NCBI RefSeq assembly: GCF_003385235.1
Contig: NZ_PQIA01000015.1
Span: 1 to 64,000 of the forward strand
Length of the DNA stretch: 64,000 nt
Source of the DNA: Amycolatopsis circi
GTDB lineage: Bacteria; Actinomycetota; Actinomycetes; Mycobacteriales; Pseudonocardiaceae
Reading direction: 5' to 3'
Numbering within the stretch: position 1 is the stretch's first letter; every line of letters begins with the position of its first letter. Below, piece by piece: positions 8,534 to 16,824 of this stretch. The notes below the pieces were generated by a model that saw only the letters and a list, made by a program, of their open reading frames with translations, made no database searches and was not told where the DNA came from. Position numbers and translations under genes: made by a program.

Positions 8534-9781
8534 ATGACGGTCTCGACTGATCCCCGGGCGCGCCACGCCCGCTGGGTGGCTCCGCTGTGCTGGACGGCGG
8601 TGGCGCTCGAAGGGTTCGACCTGGTGGTGCTGGGCGTCGTGCTGCCCGCGCTGCTCAAGGACAAAGCGTGGGGGCTCGACCCCAATACGGCGTCGCTGAT
8701 CTCGGCGGTCGGGTTGCTGGGCGTGGCGGTCGGCGCGTTCGCGATCGGCCCGCTCAGCGACCTGTTCGGGCGCCGCGGGATGATGCTGCTGACCGTGCTC
8801 AGCTTCTCGGTCTGCACGCTGCTCTGCGCGTTCGCGAACGGACCGTGGCTGTTCGGCGTGCTGCGGTTCCTGGCCGGGCTCGGGCTCGGCGGCGTGCTGC
8901 CGACCGCGCTCGCGCTGATCACCGAGTACGCGCGGATCGGCCGCGGCGGCAGCGCGACCACCGTGCTGATGACCGGCTACCACGTCGGCGCGGTGCTCAC
9001 CGCGCTGCTGGGAATCCTGGTGCTGCAACGGCTCGGCTGGCAGTGGATGTTCGTCATCGGGGCCGCGCCCGCGCTCGTTCTGGTGCCGCTCATGGCGAAG
9101 TTCCTGCCCGAGTCGAAGGCGCTGGTGCGGGCGAAGGAAGAGCGGCGGAACCGCAATCCGCTCGGCGTCCTGTTCCGGCACGGCTACGGGCGCGCGACGA
9201 TCGCGTTCTGGGTGACGTCGTTCATGGGGCTGCTGCTGGTGTACGGCCTGAACACGTGGCTGCCGCAGATCATGCGCGCGGCGGGCTACGAACTCGGCGC
9301 GGCGCTGGCGCTGCTGCTGGTGCTGAACGTCGGCGCGGTCATCGGCCTGCTGGTCGGCGGCCGGGTCGCGGACAAGATCGGCTACCGCCGGTCCACCATC
9401 CTCTGGTTCGCCGCGGCCGCGGTGTTCCTGGCGCTGTTGAGCATCAAGCTGCCCGGGGCGAGCGTGTACGTCGGGGTGCTGCTGGCGGGGATCTTCACCT
9501 TCAGTTCGCAGGTGCTGGTCTACGTGTACATCGCCCGCGTGTACCCCGCCGAGGCGCGCGGCACCGGGCTCGGCGCGGCGAGCGGGATCGGGCGGTTCGG
9601 CGCGATGTCCGGGCCGCTGGTGACCGGGCTGCTGCTGTCGGCGGGGCTGGCGTATCCGTGGGGCTTCTATCTGTTCGCGGTGGTGGCGGTGATCGGGGCG
9701 CTCGCGATCGCGCTGGTGAACCGGGACCCGGCACCGGACGCCCCGGCGGACAGCCCGGCGCCGCGGGTGGAGACCTCGTGA
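8534..9781 (+). CDS. MFS transporter, aromatic acid:H+ symporter (AAHS) family
   Basis: A 12-segment major facilitator of about 415 residues. Helix 1 carries EGFDLVVLGVVLPALL, matching the conserved acidic motif of PcaK/BenK-type aromatic acid symporters, and loop 2-3 has GPLSDLFGRRGMM. Loop 8-9 reads GRVADKIGYRR. It closes a three-gene unit with the decarboxylase and aldehyde dehydrogenase, so it likely imports mandelate, phenylglyoxylate or another aromatic acid. The stop codon lies inside the palindrome shared with the convergent ABC ATPase gene. Confidence 0.87.
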   Translation: MTVSTDPRARHARWVAPLCWTAVALEGFDLVVLGVVLPALLKDKAWGLDPNTASLISAVGLLGVAVGAFAIGPLSDLFGRRGMMLLTVLSFSVCTLLCAFANGPWLFGVLRFLAGLGLGGVLPTALALITEYARIGRGGSATTVLMTGYHVGAVLTALLGILVLQRLGWQWMFVIGAAPALVLVPLMAKFLPESKALVRAKEERRNRNPLGVLFRHGYGRATIAFWVTSFMGLLLVYGLNTWLPQIMRAAGYELGAALALLLVLNVGAVIGLLVGGRVADKIGYRRSTILWFAAAAVFLALLSIKLPGASVYVGVLLAGIFTFSSQVLVYVYIARVYPAEARGTGLGAASGIGRFGAMSGPLVTGLLLSAGLAYPWGFYLFAVVAVIGALAIALVNRDPAPDAPADSPAPRVETS

Positions 9782-9818
9782 GTGTTTATGCCGGTTAGAA
9801 CCGGCATAAACACTCACG
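9777..9818. terminator. 20-bp perfect palindrome spanning two convergent stop codons
   Basis: Arms 9777-9796 and 9799-9818 pair perfectly around a 2-base centre. The TGA of the aromatic acid transporter and the stop of the leftward ABC ATPase gene both fall inside the arms. It is probably a bidirectional terminator shared by both transcripts. Confidence 0.75.
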
Positions 9819-11091
9819 ACGAGGTGACGGTGAGGCGGTCGCTGTCGGTGTCGTAGTCGAACAGTTCCGCGTACCGGCCCCAGTCGATCGCTGTGTCCAG
9901 TTGCTGCCGGGCGTCGGCGGCGGAGAAGCCGCGGCGGAGGAGGTCGAGGAAGAACTCCGCGCGCAGCGTGCCGTCCGAACTGGCGGTGAGCGCGTTGACG
10001 ATCGTGCGCACCAGCGGCGCCCGGTCGCGGACCTGACCGGCGAAAATCTTCTTGCTGGTCTGGATGTCCGCGGTGGTGAAGGCGGCACCGACCGGCGTCA
10101 CGTGCAGGTCGCCGCCTGCCACGAAGAGAAAGTCCAGCAGGGCGGCAGCGTCCACGAGCGGCAGCAGGTCGTCTACCTCGAAGCTCAGCTCGGCGGCGAG
10201 GTCCGGCAGGTCGGCGTGGCTGCCGCGGGCGTGCACGAGTTCGACCAGACCGGCGAGGCCGCCGACCGAAGCGTGCGGAAGCGGTCGCGCGGTGGGCGTG
10301 GCCTGGGCGGGTTCGACGGCCGCCGGGTCGCGTCCGGTGAGCAGGTCGTAGAGCCGGTCGACCAGCGCGGCGAACGCGGGGGATTTGCGGTCGCGCGGGC
10401 GGGCGAGGTCGACTTCCACTTCCGCGCGCAGGTTTCCGGGATTGGAGCCGAGGACCAGCACGCGGTCCGCGAGCAACACTGCCTCCTCGATGTTGTGCGT
10501 GACGATGCAGACCGCCTTGGTCGGGAAATCGTCGCGCTGCCACAGGCTCATCAGCTCGGTGCGCAGGTTTTCCGCGGTCAGCACGTCGAGCGCGGAGAAC
10601 GGTTCGTCCATCAGCAGGACGTCCGGTTCGAGCACGAGCGCGCGGGCGAACCCGACGCGCTGCCGCATTCCGCCGGAAAGTTCCTTGGGATAGGCGGATT
10701 CGAAGCCGTCGAGGCCGATCAGGTCGATCGCCTGCAGCGCGCGGTCCCGGCGGGCTTTCGGCGGGATGCCGCGCGCGGCTAGGCCGAGTTCGACGTTGTC
10801 CTGCACGGTCAGCCACGGCATCAGCGCGAAGGTCTGGAACACCATCGCGGTGCCCGGATTCGCCCCGTCGAGTTCGTCGCCGCGGTAGCGCACGGTGCCG
10901 CGGGTCGGGCCGATCAGTCCGGCGATCGTGCGCAGCAGCGTCGATTTCCCGCTGCCGGACCGGCCGAGCAGCGCGACGATCTCGCCCGCGCGCAGGTCGA
11001 GCGTGATGTCGTCGAGGACGCGCAGTTCGTCGCCCGCCGAACCGGGGAAGCTTTTGCTGACCTGCTCGACGGACACGAGTACTTCGGACAT
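9814..11091 (-). CDS. ABC transporter ATPase with C-terminal AAA-associated domain (nitrate/sulfonate type)
   Basis: Residues 1 to about 250 are an ABC ATPase of the NrtD/SsuB/TauB class: Walker A GRSGSGKST, Q-loop VFQTFALMPW, signature LSGGMRQR, Walker B VLLMDEPFSALD and a switch His in THN. The C-terminal 140 residues (from about AGLVELVHARG) match the AAA-associated domain seen on some actinobacterial members, a probable sensory extension. It follows the double permease by 18 bp and lies in the mgtA-mgtC operon. No substrate-binding protein is encoded nearby. Confidence 0.85.
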   Translation of the reverse strand: MSEVLVSVEQVSKSFPGSAGDELRVLDDITLDLRAGEIVALLGRSGSGKSTLLRTIAGLIGPTRGTVRYRGDELDGANPGTAMVFQTFALMPWLTVQDNVELGLAARGIPPKARRDRALQAIDLIGLDGFESAYPKELSGGMRQRVGFARALVLEPDVLLMDEPFSALDVLTAENLRTELMSLWQRDDFPTKAVCIVTHNIEEAVLLADRVLVLGSNPGNLRAEVEVDLARPRDRKSPAFAALVDRLYDLLTGRDPAAVEPAQATPTARPLPHASVGGLAGLVELVHARGSHADLPDLAAELSFEVDDLLPLVDAAALLDFLFVAGGDLHVTPVGAAFTTADIQTSKKIFAGQVRDRAPLVRTIVNALTASSDGTLRAEFFLDLLRRGFSAADARQQLDTAIDWGRYAELFDYDTDSDRLTVTSS

Positions 11092-11109
11092 GGTGGGGAC
11101 CTCTCAGGA

Positions 11110-12843
11110 TCAGGACAGGGAGAACCGGCGTTCGGCGAGGCGGTAGAGCCGCCGCCAGAAGAGCCGGTTGAGGCCGACGACGTACAGGCTCATCACCGCG
11201 ACTCCGAGCAGGATCCGCCCGGAGTCGCCGGTACCGGTCGCGTCGGCGATGTACGCGCCGAGGCCGGTCGCGGTGAGCGTGACCCCGTTGTAGGAAACGA
11301 TTTCCGCGACAATGGACGCGTTCCATGCTCCGCCCGCCGCGGTGATCCCGCCGGTGACGTAGCTCGGGAAGATCGCGGGCAACACGAGCCTCCGCCACCA
11401 CAGCGCGCGCGGCAGCCGCAGGTTCGCGGCGGCCTCGCGCAGGTCGTGCGGGATGGCCGAGGCGCCCGCGATGACGTTGAACAGGATGTACCACTGCGCG
11501 CCGAGGCTCATCAGCAGGATTCCGCCCCAGTCCAGGGAAATTCCGGTCGCCACGAGGACCGCGGTGATCAGCGGGAACAGGAAGTTCGCCGGGAACGACG
11601 CGAGCACCTGCACGACCGGCTGGGCGAGTCGCGACACCCGCGGGTTCATCCCGATCCACACGCCGATCGGCACCCACACGAGCGTGCCGACGACCACCAG
11701 GGTCACCACTCGCGCGAAGGTGAGCAGGCCGAGCAGGAGGACGTGGCCGATCTCGCCGTACCCGGTGGTCTCGCCGATGAACAGCACGCCGCGCACGGTT
11801 CCGTAGCTGATCAGCCCGAAGATCACGACGCTGAACACGATGTCCGCGGCGCGTCGCCGGGCGGAGGAGAACCGCAGCGGGTACTCGGCCAGCCCGAAGA
11901 CCGCCAGCGTGCGATCGAGCGGGAACACCAGTTTGCCGAGCACCCGGCCGAGCAGCGTCGGGATCCGTGAGCGGCGCAGCAGGTCGAGCACCAGGCTGCG
12001 GGGTGCTTCGGCGGCTTCGGAGTTCTCGATGCGGAACCGTTCCGACCACGCCGTGAGCGGCCGCCAGAACAGCACGTTCACGCCGACGACCAGGATCACC
12101 ATCACGCCCACAGCCAGCAGCACCTTGCCGAGGTCGCCCTGTTCGGAGGCGGTCGCGACGTACGCGCCGATGCCGGGCAGCGCGAACTTCTGGTTGTTCA
12201 CGCTGAGCGCTTCGGAGGCGGTGAGGAAGAACCAGCCGCCGCCGAAGCTCATCATCCCGTTCCAGACCAGCGGAATCATCCCGCTCGGCACGTCGACGCG
12301 CCAGAATCGTTGCCAGCGCGACAGCCGCAGCAGCCGTGACGCTTCATCGAGGTCGCGCGGCTGCGATACCAGCGAGTGATGGAACGCGAACGTCATGTTC
12401 CACGCTTGCGCGGTGAAGATCGCGAAAATCGACGCGCATTCCAAGCCGAATTGCGAGCCAGGGAACAGTGCGATGAACCCGGTGATCGTCACCGACAGGA
12501 ATCCGAGCACCGGCACCGACTGCAGGATGTCGAGCACGGGCAACAGGATCTTTTCGGTACGCCGCAGACGGGCCGCTGCGGTCGCGTAGACGAAGGTGAA
12601 TCCGACCGACAAGACGAGCGCGACGAACATCCGCAGCAGCGAACGTCCGGCGTAGTAGGGAAGTTCAGCCGGGTCAGTGGACACTGTGGACGGTGCGGTC
12701 GCCGGAGTCCACGCCGTGGCGGCACCGTGCGCGAGCCGCACGATGAGCCACAACGCCGCGGCGGCGCCGAGGAACACCGCCACGTCGGCGAGCGTGCGGC
12801 GAGGCCGGACGAGCGCACCGCGGGTGGGGAAGGTTCGCAGCAT
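11110..12843 (-). CDS. Fused double ABC permease (two BPD_transp_1 domains)
   Basis: This 577-residue membrane protein contains two consecutive permease domains of the nitrate/taurine family. The first (about 60-285) has its coupling EAA-like loop at DEASRLLRLSRWQRFWRV. The second (about 330-570) has its own at REAAANLRLPRALWWRRL. One polypeptide therefore supplies both halves of the channel. It starts 3 bp after mgtC and precedes the ATPase gene, all leftward. The lack of a binding protein leaves direction and substrate open. Confidence 0.85.
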   Translation of the reverse strand: MLRTFPTRGALVRPRRTLADVAVFLGAAAALWLIVRLAHGAATAWTPATAPSTVSTDPAELPYYAGRSLLRMFVALVLSVGFTFVYATAAARLRRTEKILLPVLDILQSVPVLGFLSVTITGFIALFPGSQFGLECASIFAIFTAQAWNMTFAFHHSLVSQPRDLDEASRLLRLSRWQRFWRVDVPSGMIPLVWNGMMSFGGGWFFLTASEALSVNNQKFALPGIGAYVATASEQGDLGKVLLAVGVMVILVVGVNVLFWRPLTAWSERFRIENSEAAEAPRSLVLDLLRRSRIPTLLGRVLGKLVFPLDRTLAVFGLAEYPLRFSSARRRAADIVFSVVIFGLISYGTVRGVLFIGETTGYGEIGHVLLLGLLTFARVVTLVVVGTLVWVPIGVWIGMNPRVSRLAQPVVQVLASFPANFLFPLITAVLVATGISLDWGGILLMSLGAQWYILFNVIAGASAIPHDLREAAANLRLPRALWWRRLVLPAIFPSYVTGGITAAGGAWNASIVAEIVSYNGVTLTATGLGAYIADATGTGDSGRILLGVAVMSLYVVGLNRLFWRRLYRLAERRFSLS

Positions 12844-12846
12844 GGT

Positions 12847-13566
12847 CTAGTTCTCGCTGTCTTCCTCGGTGTAGGAGAGTTCGGCCTGCCAGCGCACGCT
12901 GGTCACCGACGGCTCCATGGACAGCCGGCTCACGGCCGACTCCATCTGCTTGTCGTCGCGCTGATCGGCGGACAGTTCAGCGCGCACCTGCACTTGTCCG
13001 GCGGTATCGGTATTGGTGCTAGTTACCGATTGCAGCGCGAAATCCGTACGCGCCAACGCCTGTACGAGCAATGCGCGCACGTGTGCTTCGGCATCGTCCT
13101 TGGTCACCGCCAGGAAGGTGTACTGCGTCGGGGTTTCGCGGCCGGTCGCCGGACGGCGGTCGACCACCCGGCCGAGCGGGCGCAGCGCGATGTTCACCGC
13201 CATCACCACCGCGGTGCCCGCGCCCGCCGCCGTGTACAGCCCGGCTCCGGCCAGCGAGCCCACCGCGGCGGAACACCACAGCGTCGCCGCGGTGTTGAGT
13301 CCGCGCACAGTCAATCCTTCGCGCAGAATGACGCCCGCGCCGAGAAAACCGATTCCGGAAACGATTTGCGCGGCGACCCGGGTGGGGTCGGCGCTGGCTC
13401 CGCTGAATCCGTGCGCGGACAGCAGCACGAAGAGCGTCGAACCGGCTGCGACCAGCGCGTTTGTCCGCAGCCCAGCCATCCGGGCGCGGTATTGGCGTTC
13501 AAATCCGATTACTGTGCCGAGGCCTACGCCGGTGCCAAGGCGCAGCAGCATCTCCGCAGTCGTCAT
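12847..13566 (-). CDS. mgtC: MgtC/SapB-family membrane protein
   Basis: N-terminal half (about 1-145) has five predicted membrane segments with the family signatures GTVIGFERQYR, GLRTNALVA and SGIGFLGAGVI. The C-terminal half is a soluble ACT-like domain rich in charge (SADQRDDKQMESAVSRL), as in full-length MgtC. In pathogens MgtC supports growth at low Mg2+ and inhibits the F-type ATPase; here it sits directly downstream of the Mg2+ P-type ATPase. The ATG at 13566 is preferred over a GTG four codons earlier. Confidence 0.9.
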   Translation of the reverse strand: MTTAEMLLRLGTGVGLGTVIGFERQYRARMAGLRTNALVAAGSTLFVLLSAHGFSGASADPTRVAAQIVSGIGFLGAGVILREGLTVRGLNTAATLWCSAAVGSLAGAGLYTAAGAGTAVVMAVNIALRPLGRVVDRRPATGRETPTQYTFLAVTKDDAEAHVRALLVQALARTDFALQSVTSTNTDTAGQVQVRAELSADQRDDKQMESAVSRLSMEPSVTSVRWQAELSYTEEDSEN

Positions 13567-13631
13567 CTGCGCTCCCACTGGTTGTAACGAAAAGTTCGGA
13601 AAGGGGTTGGAAAAGCGTCAAAAAAGGACGG

Positions 13632-16199
13632 TTACCACCACGTACGTTGGCGTGCGTAACCGCGTTTCGCTACTTGAGCCGCCAGCGCGTACCCGGCCAG
13701 GACGAGCACCAGCCACACCAGGTAGCTCGCGGGCAGCGCCTGCATCCGCAGCGGTTCGGCGAGCGGTGACAGCGGCACCAGCAGTCCGACGAGCGCGGCA
13801 GCGGCCGTGGCCAGCACGACCGGGCGGCTGGCGCGCAGGGGAGTGCCGCGGCCGCGCAGCACGAGCACGACCAGCAGCTGCGACAGCAGACCCTCGACGA
13901 ACCAGCCGGTCTGGAACAGCAATGGGTCCGCTCCCGCGCCGAAGACGTGCCACAGCACCGCGAACGTCGCGAGGTCGAACAGGGACGACAACGGGCCGAA
14001 GACCAGCATGAAACCGGTCAGCCCGCGGGCGTCCCACCGGCGCGGCTTGCTGAGGTAGTCGTCGTCCACCCGGTCCCACGCGAGCGCGAGCTGAGCCAGG
14101 TCGTAGAGCAGGTTCGACACCACGAGCTGGATCGGCAGAATGGGCAGGAACGGCAGGAACGCACTGGCCGCGAGCACCGACAGCACGTTGCCGAAGTTCG
14201 ACGCGGCGGTGATGTTGACGTACTTCAGCGTGTTGCCGAGCGTCCTCCGTCCTTCGGCTACGCCGCGGGCGAGCACGCCGAGGTCGCGCTCCAGCAGCAC
14301 CAGGTCCGCCGCGTCCTTTGCGGCGTCGGTGGCGGTGTCCGGGGCGATCCCGACGTCGGCGGTGCGCAGCGCGGTCACGTCGTTGACGCCGTCGCCGACG
14401 AAGCCGACCGCGCGACCGTTCTCCCGCAACGCCGTGACAACGCGGGCTTTGTGCGCTGGGGTGAGCTTCGCGAAGACGGTGGTGTCCTTGACGATCTCGC
14501 GTAGCTCAGCGTCGTCCGCCGCTTCCACCTGGCGGCCGAGCACGACGTCGCCGACCGGGATGCCCGCCGAATCCGCGACGCGCGCGGCGACGTGCCGGTT
14601 GTCGCCGGTCAGCACTTTGAGCGCGACGCCCTGCTCGCCAAGGGCTTTCACCGCGTTCACGACGCCGTCGCGGACCGGGTCGACGAATCCCACGAAACCG
14701 ACGAGGATCATTTCGTTCTCGTCGGTTTCGTCAAATCCGTCGAGCCTGGCGTTGACTTCCCTCGCCGCTACCGCGAGCACTCGCATGCCGTGTTCGGCGT
14801 ACGCGCGCACTAGTTCGTCCGCGCCGATCCGAGCGGCGTCGTCGAATTCGGCGACGACACCGTCGCGGCGTGCGTAGCTGCAGCGCGGCAGGATCTCGTC
14901 CGGGTCGCCCTTGCTGATCAGCAGGTGCTCGCTGCCGCGCCGGACCACGACGCTGGCCCGGCGGCGCGCGTGGTCGAAGCCGATCTCGGCGACGCCGGTG
15001 AACAGCGCGTCGGCGACCAGGTCGTCCTCGCCGTCGAACAGGGTCTCGATCGCCTCGTCCAGCCGGTCGTGCCGGTCGGTCTGGAACCGCACCGCCAGCC
15101 CGGCGTACTCGGCCGCTTCGCCGTCCGGGCTGCCGGAGTAGTCGACGCTGTGCGCGTAGGCGATCCGGTCCTCGGTGAGCGTGCCGGTCTTGTCGACGCA
15201 CAGCACGTCCATCGCGGCGAGATCCTGAATGGCGTTGAGCCGCTTGACAATTACCTGCCGCCGGGACAGCGCCGCCGCCCCTCGGGCGAGGTTCGTCGTG
15301 ACGATGACCGGCAGCATCTCCGGCGTGAGGCCGACCGCGACGGCGACCGCGAACATCCCGGCCTGCGCCCAGTCGCCGGTGACCGTGCCGTTGACGACGA
15401 GCACGATCGGCACCATCACGAGCATGAACCGCACGAGCGTCCAGCCGACGCGACGTACCCCGGCGTCGAAGCTGGATTCCCCGCGTGGTTCGGCGGATTG
15501 CTGGGCGAGCGCGCCGAAGTAGGTGTCACTGCCGGTCGCGGCGATGACCGCGGTGGCCGTTCCGCCGACCACCGACGTGCCCGCGAAGCCGAGCGCGGGC
15601 GTCTCGACGAGTTCATGCTCCTCGTGCTTGACTGGCTGGGGCGCCCGCTTCGCGACCGGCAGTGCCTCGCCGGACAGCGCGGACTGGTCCACCACGAAGT
15701 CTTTAGCAGCGACAATGCGGACGTCCGCCGGGATCACGTCACCAGGCCCGAGCAATACGACGTCGCCAGGCACGAGGTCTGCCGTGGGGACCTCGCGCTC
15801 GCTGCCAGGAAACTCCGCCGCGGCACGTCGACGCACCGTGACAGTGGTGGTGATCTGGTCGCGGACCGCACTGATCGCGCGCTCGGACCGGGCGTGCTGC
15901 CAGTAGCGCAGACCGATGCTGAGCACGACCATCACACCGACGGTCACCGCGCCGCGAATGTCGCCGACGCTTGCGAAGACGACGCCGAGCGCGGTCAGCA
16001 ACGCGACGAACGGGCTGCGTGCGGCGGCCCAGACGCGCACGGGCGCACGGATCGTGCCGTCGATGCGGTTGTCGCCGAAGCGCCGCAACCGTTCGGCGGC
16101 TTCGTTCTCGGTGAGGCCTTTCGGCGAGCTGTCGAGATTCCGGAAAAGAGCGAGCACCGGCGCGTCGCCGTGGGCGCGCAGGGCGGGAAAGCGGGTCAT
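13632..16199 (-). CDS. mgtA: Magnesium-translocating P-type ATPase
   Basis: Type IIIB P-type ATPase of 855 residues that imports Mg2+. In order: cation-transporter N-terminal region, actuator TGES equivalent SALSGEALPV, transmembrane GLTPEMLPVIV, phosphorylation motif DKTGTLTED (Asp at about 340), nucleotide-binding LTGDNRHVAARV, hinge GDGVNDVTALRTAD, and a C-terminal bundle of hydrophobic helices. Length matches MgtA/MgtB. It is the first gene of the mgtA-mgtC-ABC unit and has an unusually long upstream region suited to RNA-level control. Confidence 0.93.
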   Translation of the reverse strand: MTRFPALRAHGDAPVLALFRNLDSSPKGLTENEAAERLRRFGDNRIDGTIRAPVRVWAAARSPFVALLTALGVVFASVGDIRGAVTVGVMVVLSIGLRYWQHARSERAISAVRDQITTTVTVRRRAAAEFPGSEREVPTADLVPGDVVLLGPGDVIPADVRIVAAKDFVVDQSALSGEALPVAKRAPQPVKHEEHELVETPALGFAGTSVVGGTATAVIAATGSDTYFGALAQQSAEPRGESSFDAGVRRVGWTLVRFMLVMVPIVLVVNGTVTGDWAQAGMFAVAVAVGLTPEMLPVIVTTNLARGAAALSRRQVIVKRLNAIQDLAAMDVLCVDKTGTLTEDRIAYAHSVDYSGSPDGEAAEYAGLAVRFQTDRHDRLDEAIETLFDGEDDLVADALFTGVAEIGFDHARRRASVVVRRGSEHLLISKGDPDEILPRCSYARRDGVVAEFDDAARIGADELVRAYAEHGMRVLAVAAREVNARLDGFDETDENEMILVGFVGFVDPVRDGVVNAVKALGEQGVALKVLTGDNRHVAARVADSAGIPVGDVVLGRQVEAADDAELREIVKDTTVFAKLTPAHKARVVTALRENGRAVGFVGDGVNDVTALRTADVGIAPDTATDAAKDAADLVLLERDLGVLARGVAEGRRTLGNTLKYVNITAASNFGNVLSVLAASAFLPFLPILPIQLVVSNLLYDLAQLALAWDRVDDDYLSKPRRWDARGLTGFMLVFGPLSSLFDLATFAVLWHVFGAGADPLLFQTGWFVEGLLSQLLVVLVLRGRGTPLRASRPVVLATAAAALVGLLVPLSPLAEPLRMQALPASYLVWLVLVLAGYALAAQVAKRGYARQRTWW

Positions 16200-16448
16200 G
16201 GTCGTCCCCTCGAGGTCAGCTGGGCGTCAGCGGACCGCGCGGGTTCTTCCGGACCTAGCTGGCTGCCGGGGTTCCCGCACGGTCGTGCCGACTACTTCCT
16301 TCGCCGGTCACCCGGCTCACCTCCTCCGCAAGACTCATCGACCGGCGTTTCGCGCCGGCCGGGGACCAGTAGAGCGCAGATCACGAAAACAGTCAAACAC
16401 TTGTGCAACTGATGGGGGCTAAGTCACGCTGGGGGCCCACCCGAGAGG
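16200..16448 (-). promoter_or_regulatory. Long mgtA leader / divergent control region
   Basis: About 249 bp separate mgtA from the divergent ArsR gene and hold no gene. Read leftward, it contains a CCGGCG stem (16342-16347 with 16353-16358) and then several G/C-rich complementary blocks including GAGGTGAG near 16318-16325. This could be a Mg2+-responsive leader RNA. It lacks most of the conserved M-box core, so no riboswitch class is assigned. Confidence 0.4.
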
Positions 16449-16799
16449 ATGTCCGTCGTGTCCACCCCATCCGAGCCCCCGTCTCTCCCGGCCGACCTGC
16501 TGCAGGACGCGGCCGCGACGTTCGGCCTGCTGTCCGCGACCGTGCGGCTGCACCTGCTCTGGCTGCTGTCGCACGGGGAACGCGACGTCGGCACGCTCGC
16601 CGAGGAGACCGGCCAGACCGTGCCGACCGCGAGCCACCACCTGGGCAAACTGAAGCTCGCCGGCCTGGTCCGGGCTCGTCGCGAGGGAAAGCGGCAGGTC
16701 TACGTGCTCGACGACCCGCATGTGCGGCACATCGTCCAGCTGGCGGTGCAGCATCACCAGGAACTGTCCGGCGAGGTTCGGCGGAGCAAGGGCGCATAA
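16449..16799 (+). CDS. ArsR/SmtB-family regulator with alpha-5 metal site
   Basis: A single winged-helix domain (recognition helix in TVPTASHHLGKLKLAGLV). The last helix reads LDDPHVRHIVQLAVQHHQE. Aligned with CzrA/SmtB it keeps Asp84, His86 and His97 of the alpha-5 zinc site, with Glu where CzrA has His100. There are no cysteines. It is therefore likely a Zn/Co/Ni-type sensor rather than an arsenic or cadmium one. It diverges from mgtA and may repress that operon or its own transcript. GTG 16458 is a plausible alternative start because GAGAGG lies too close to ATG 16449. Confidence 0.82.
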   Translation: MSVVSTPSEPPSLPADLLQDAAATFGLLSATVRLHLLWLLSHGERDVGTLAEETGQTVPTASHHLGKLKLAGLVRARREGKRQVYVLDDPHVRHIVQLAVQHHQELSGEVRRSKGA

Positions 16800-16824
16800 T
16801 CGCTTCCGGACGTAGAGTCGGGCC

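Noticed and set aside
8486..12049. Very long leftward open frame (over 1,100 codons) across the MFS and ABC genes
   Set aside because: It is an Arg/Pro/His-rich shadow frame of high-GC genes on the other frames and strand, with no domain pattern.
16200..16448. Assignment of the mgtA leader as an M-box (ykoK) riboswitch
   Set aside because: Only the AGGTGAG fragment agrees; the conserved CUCCU and downstream cores were not found by eye.
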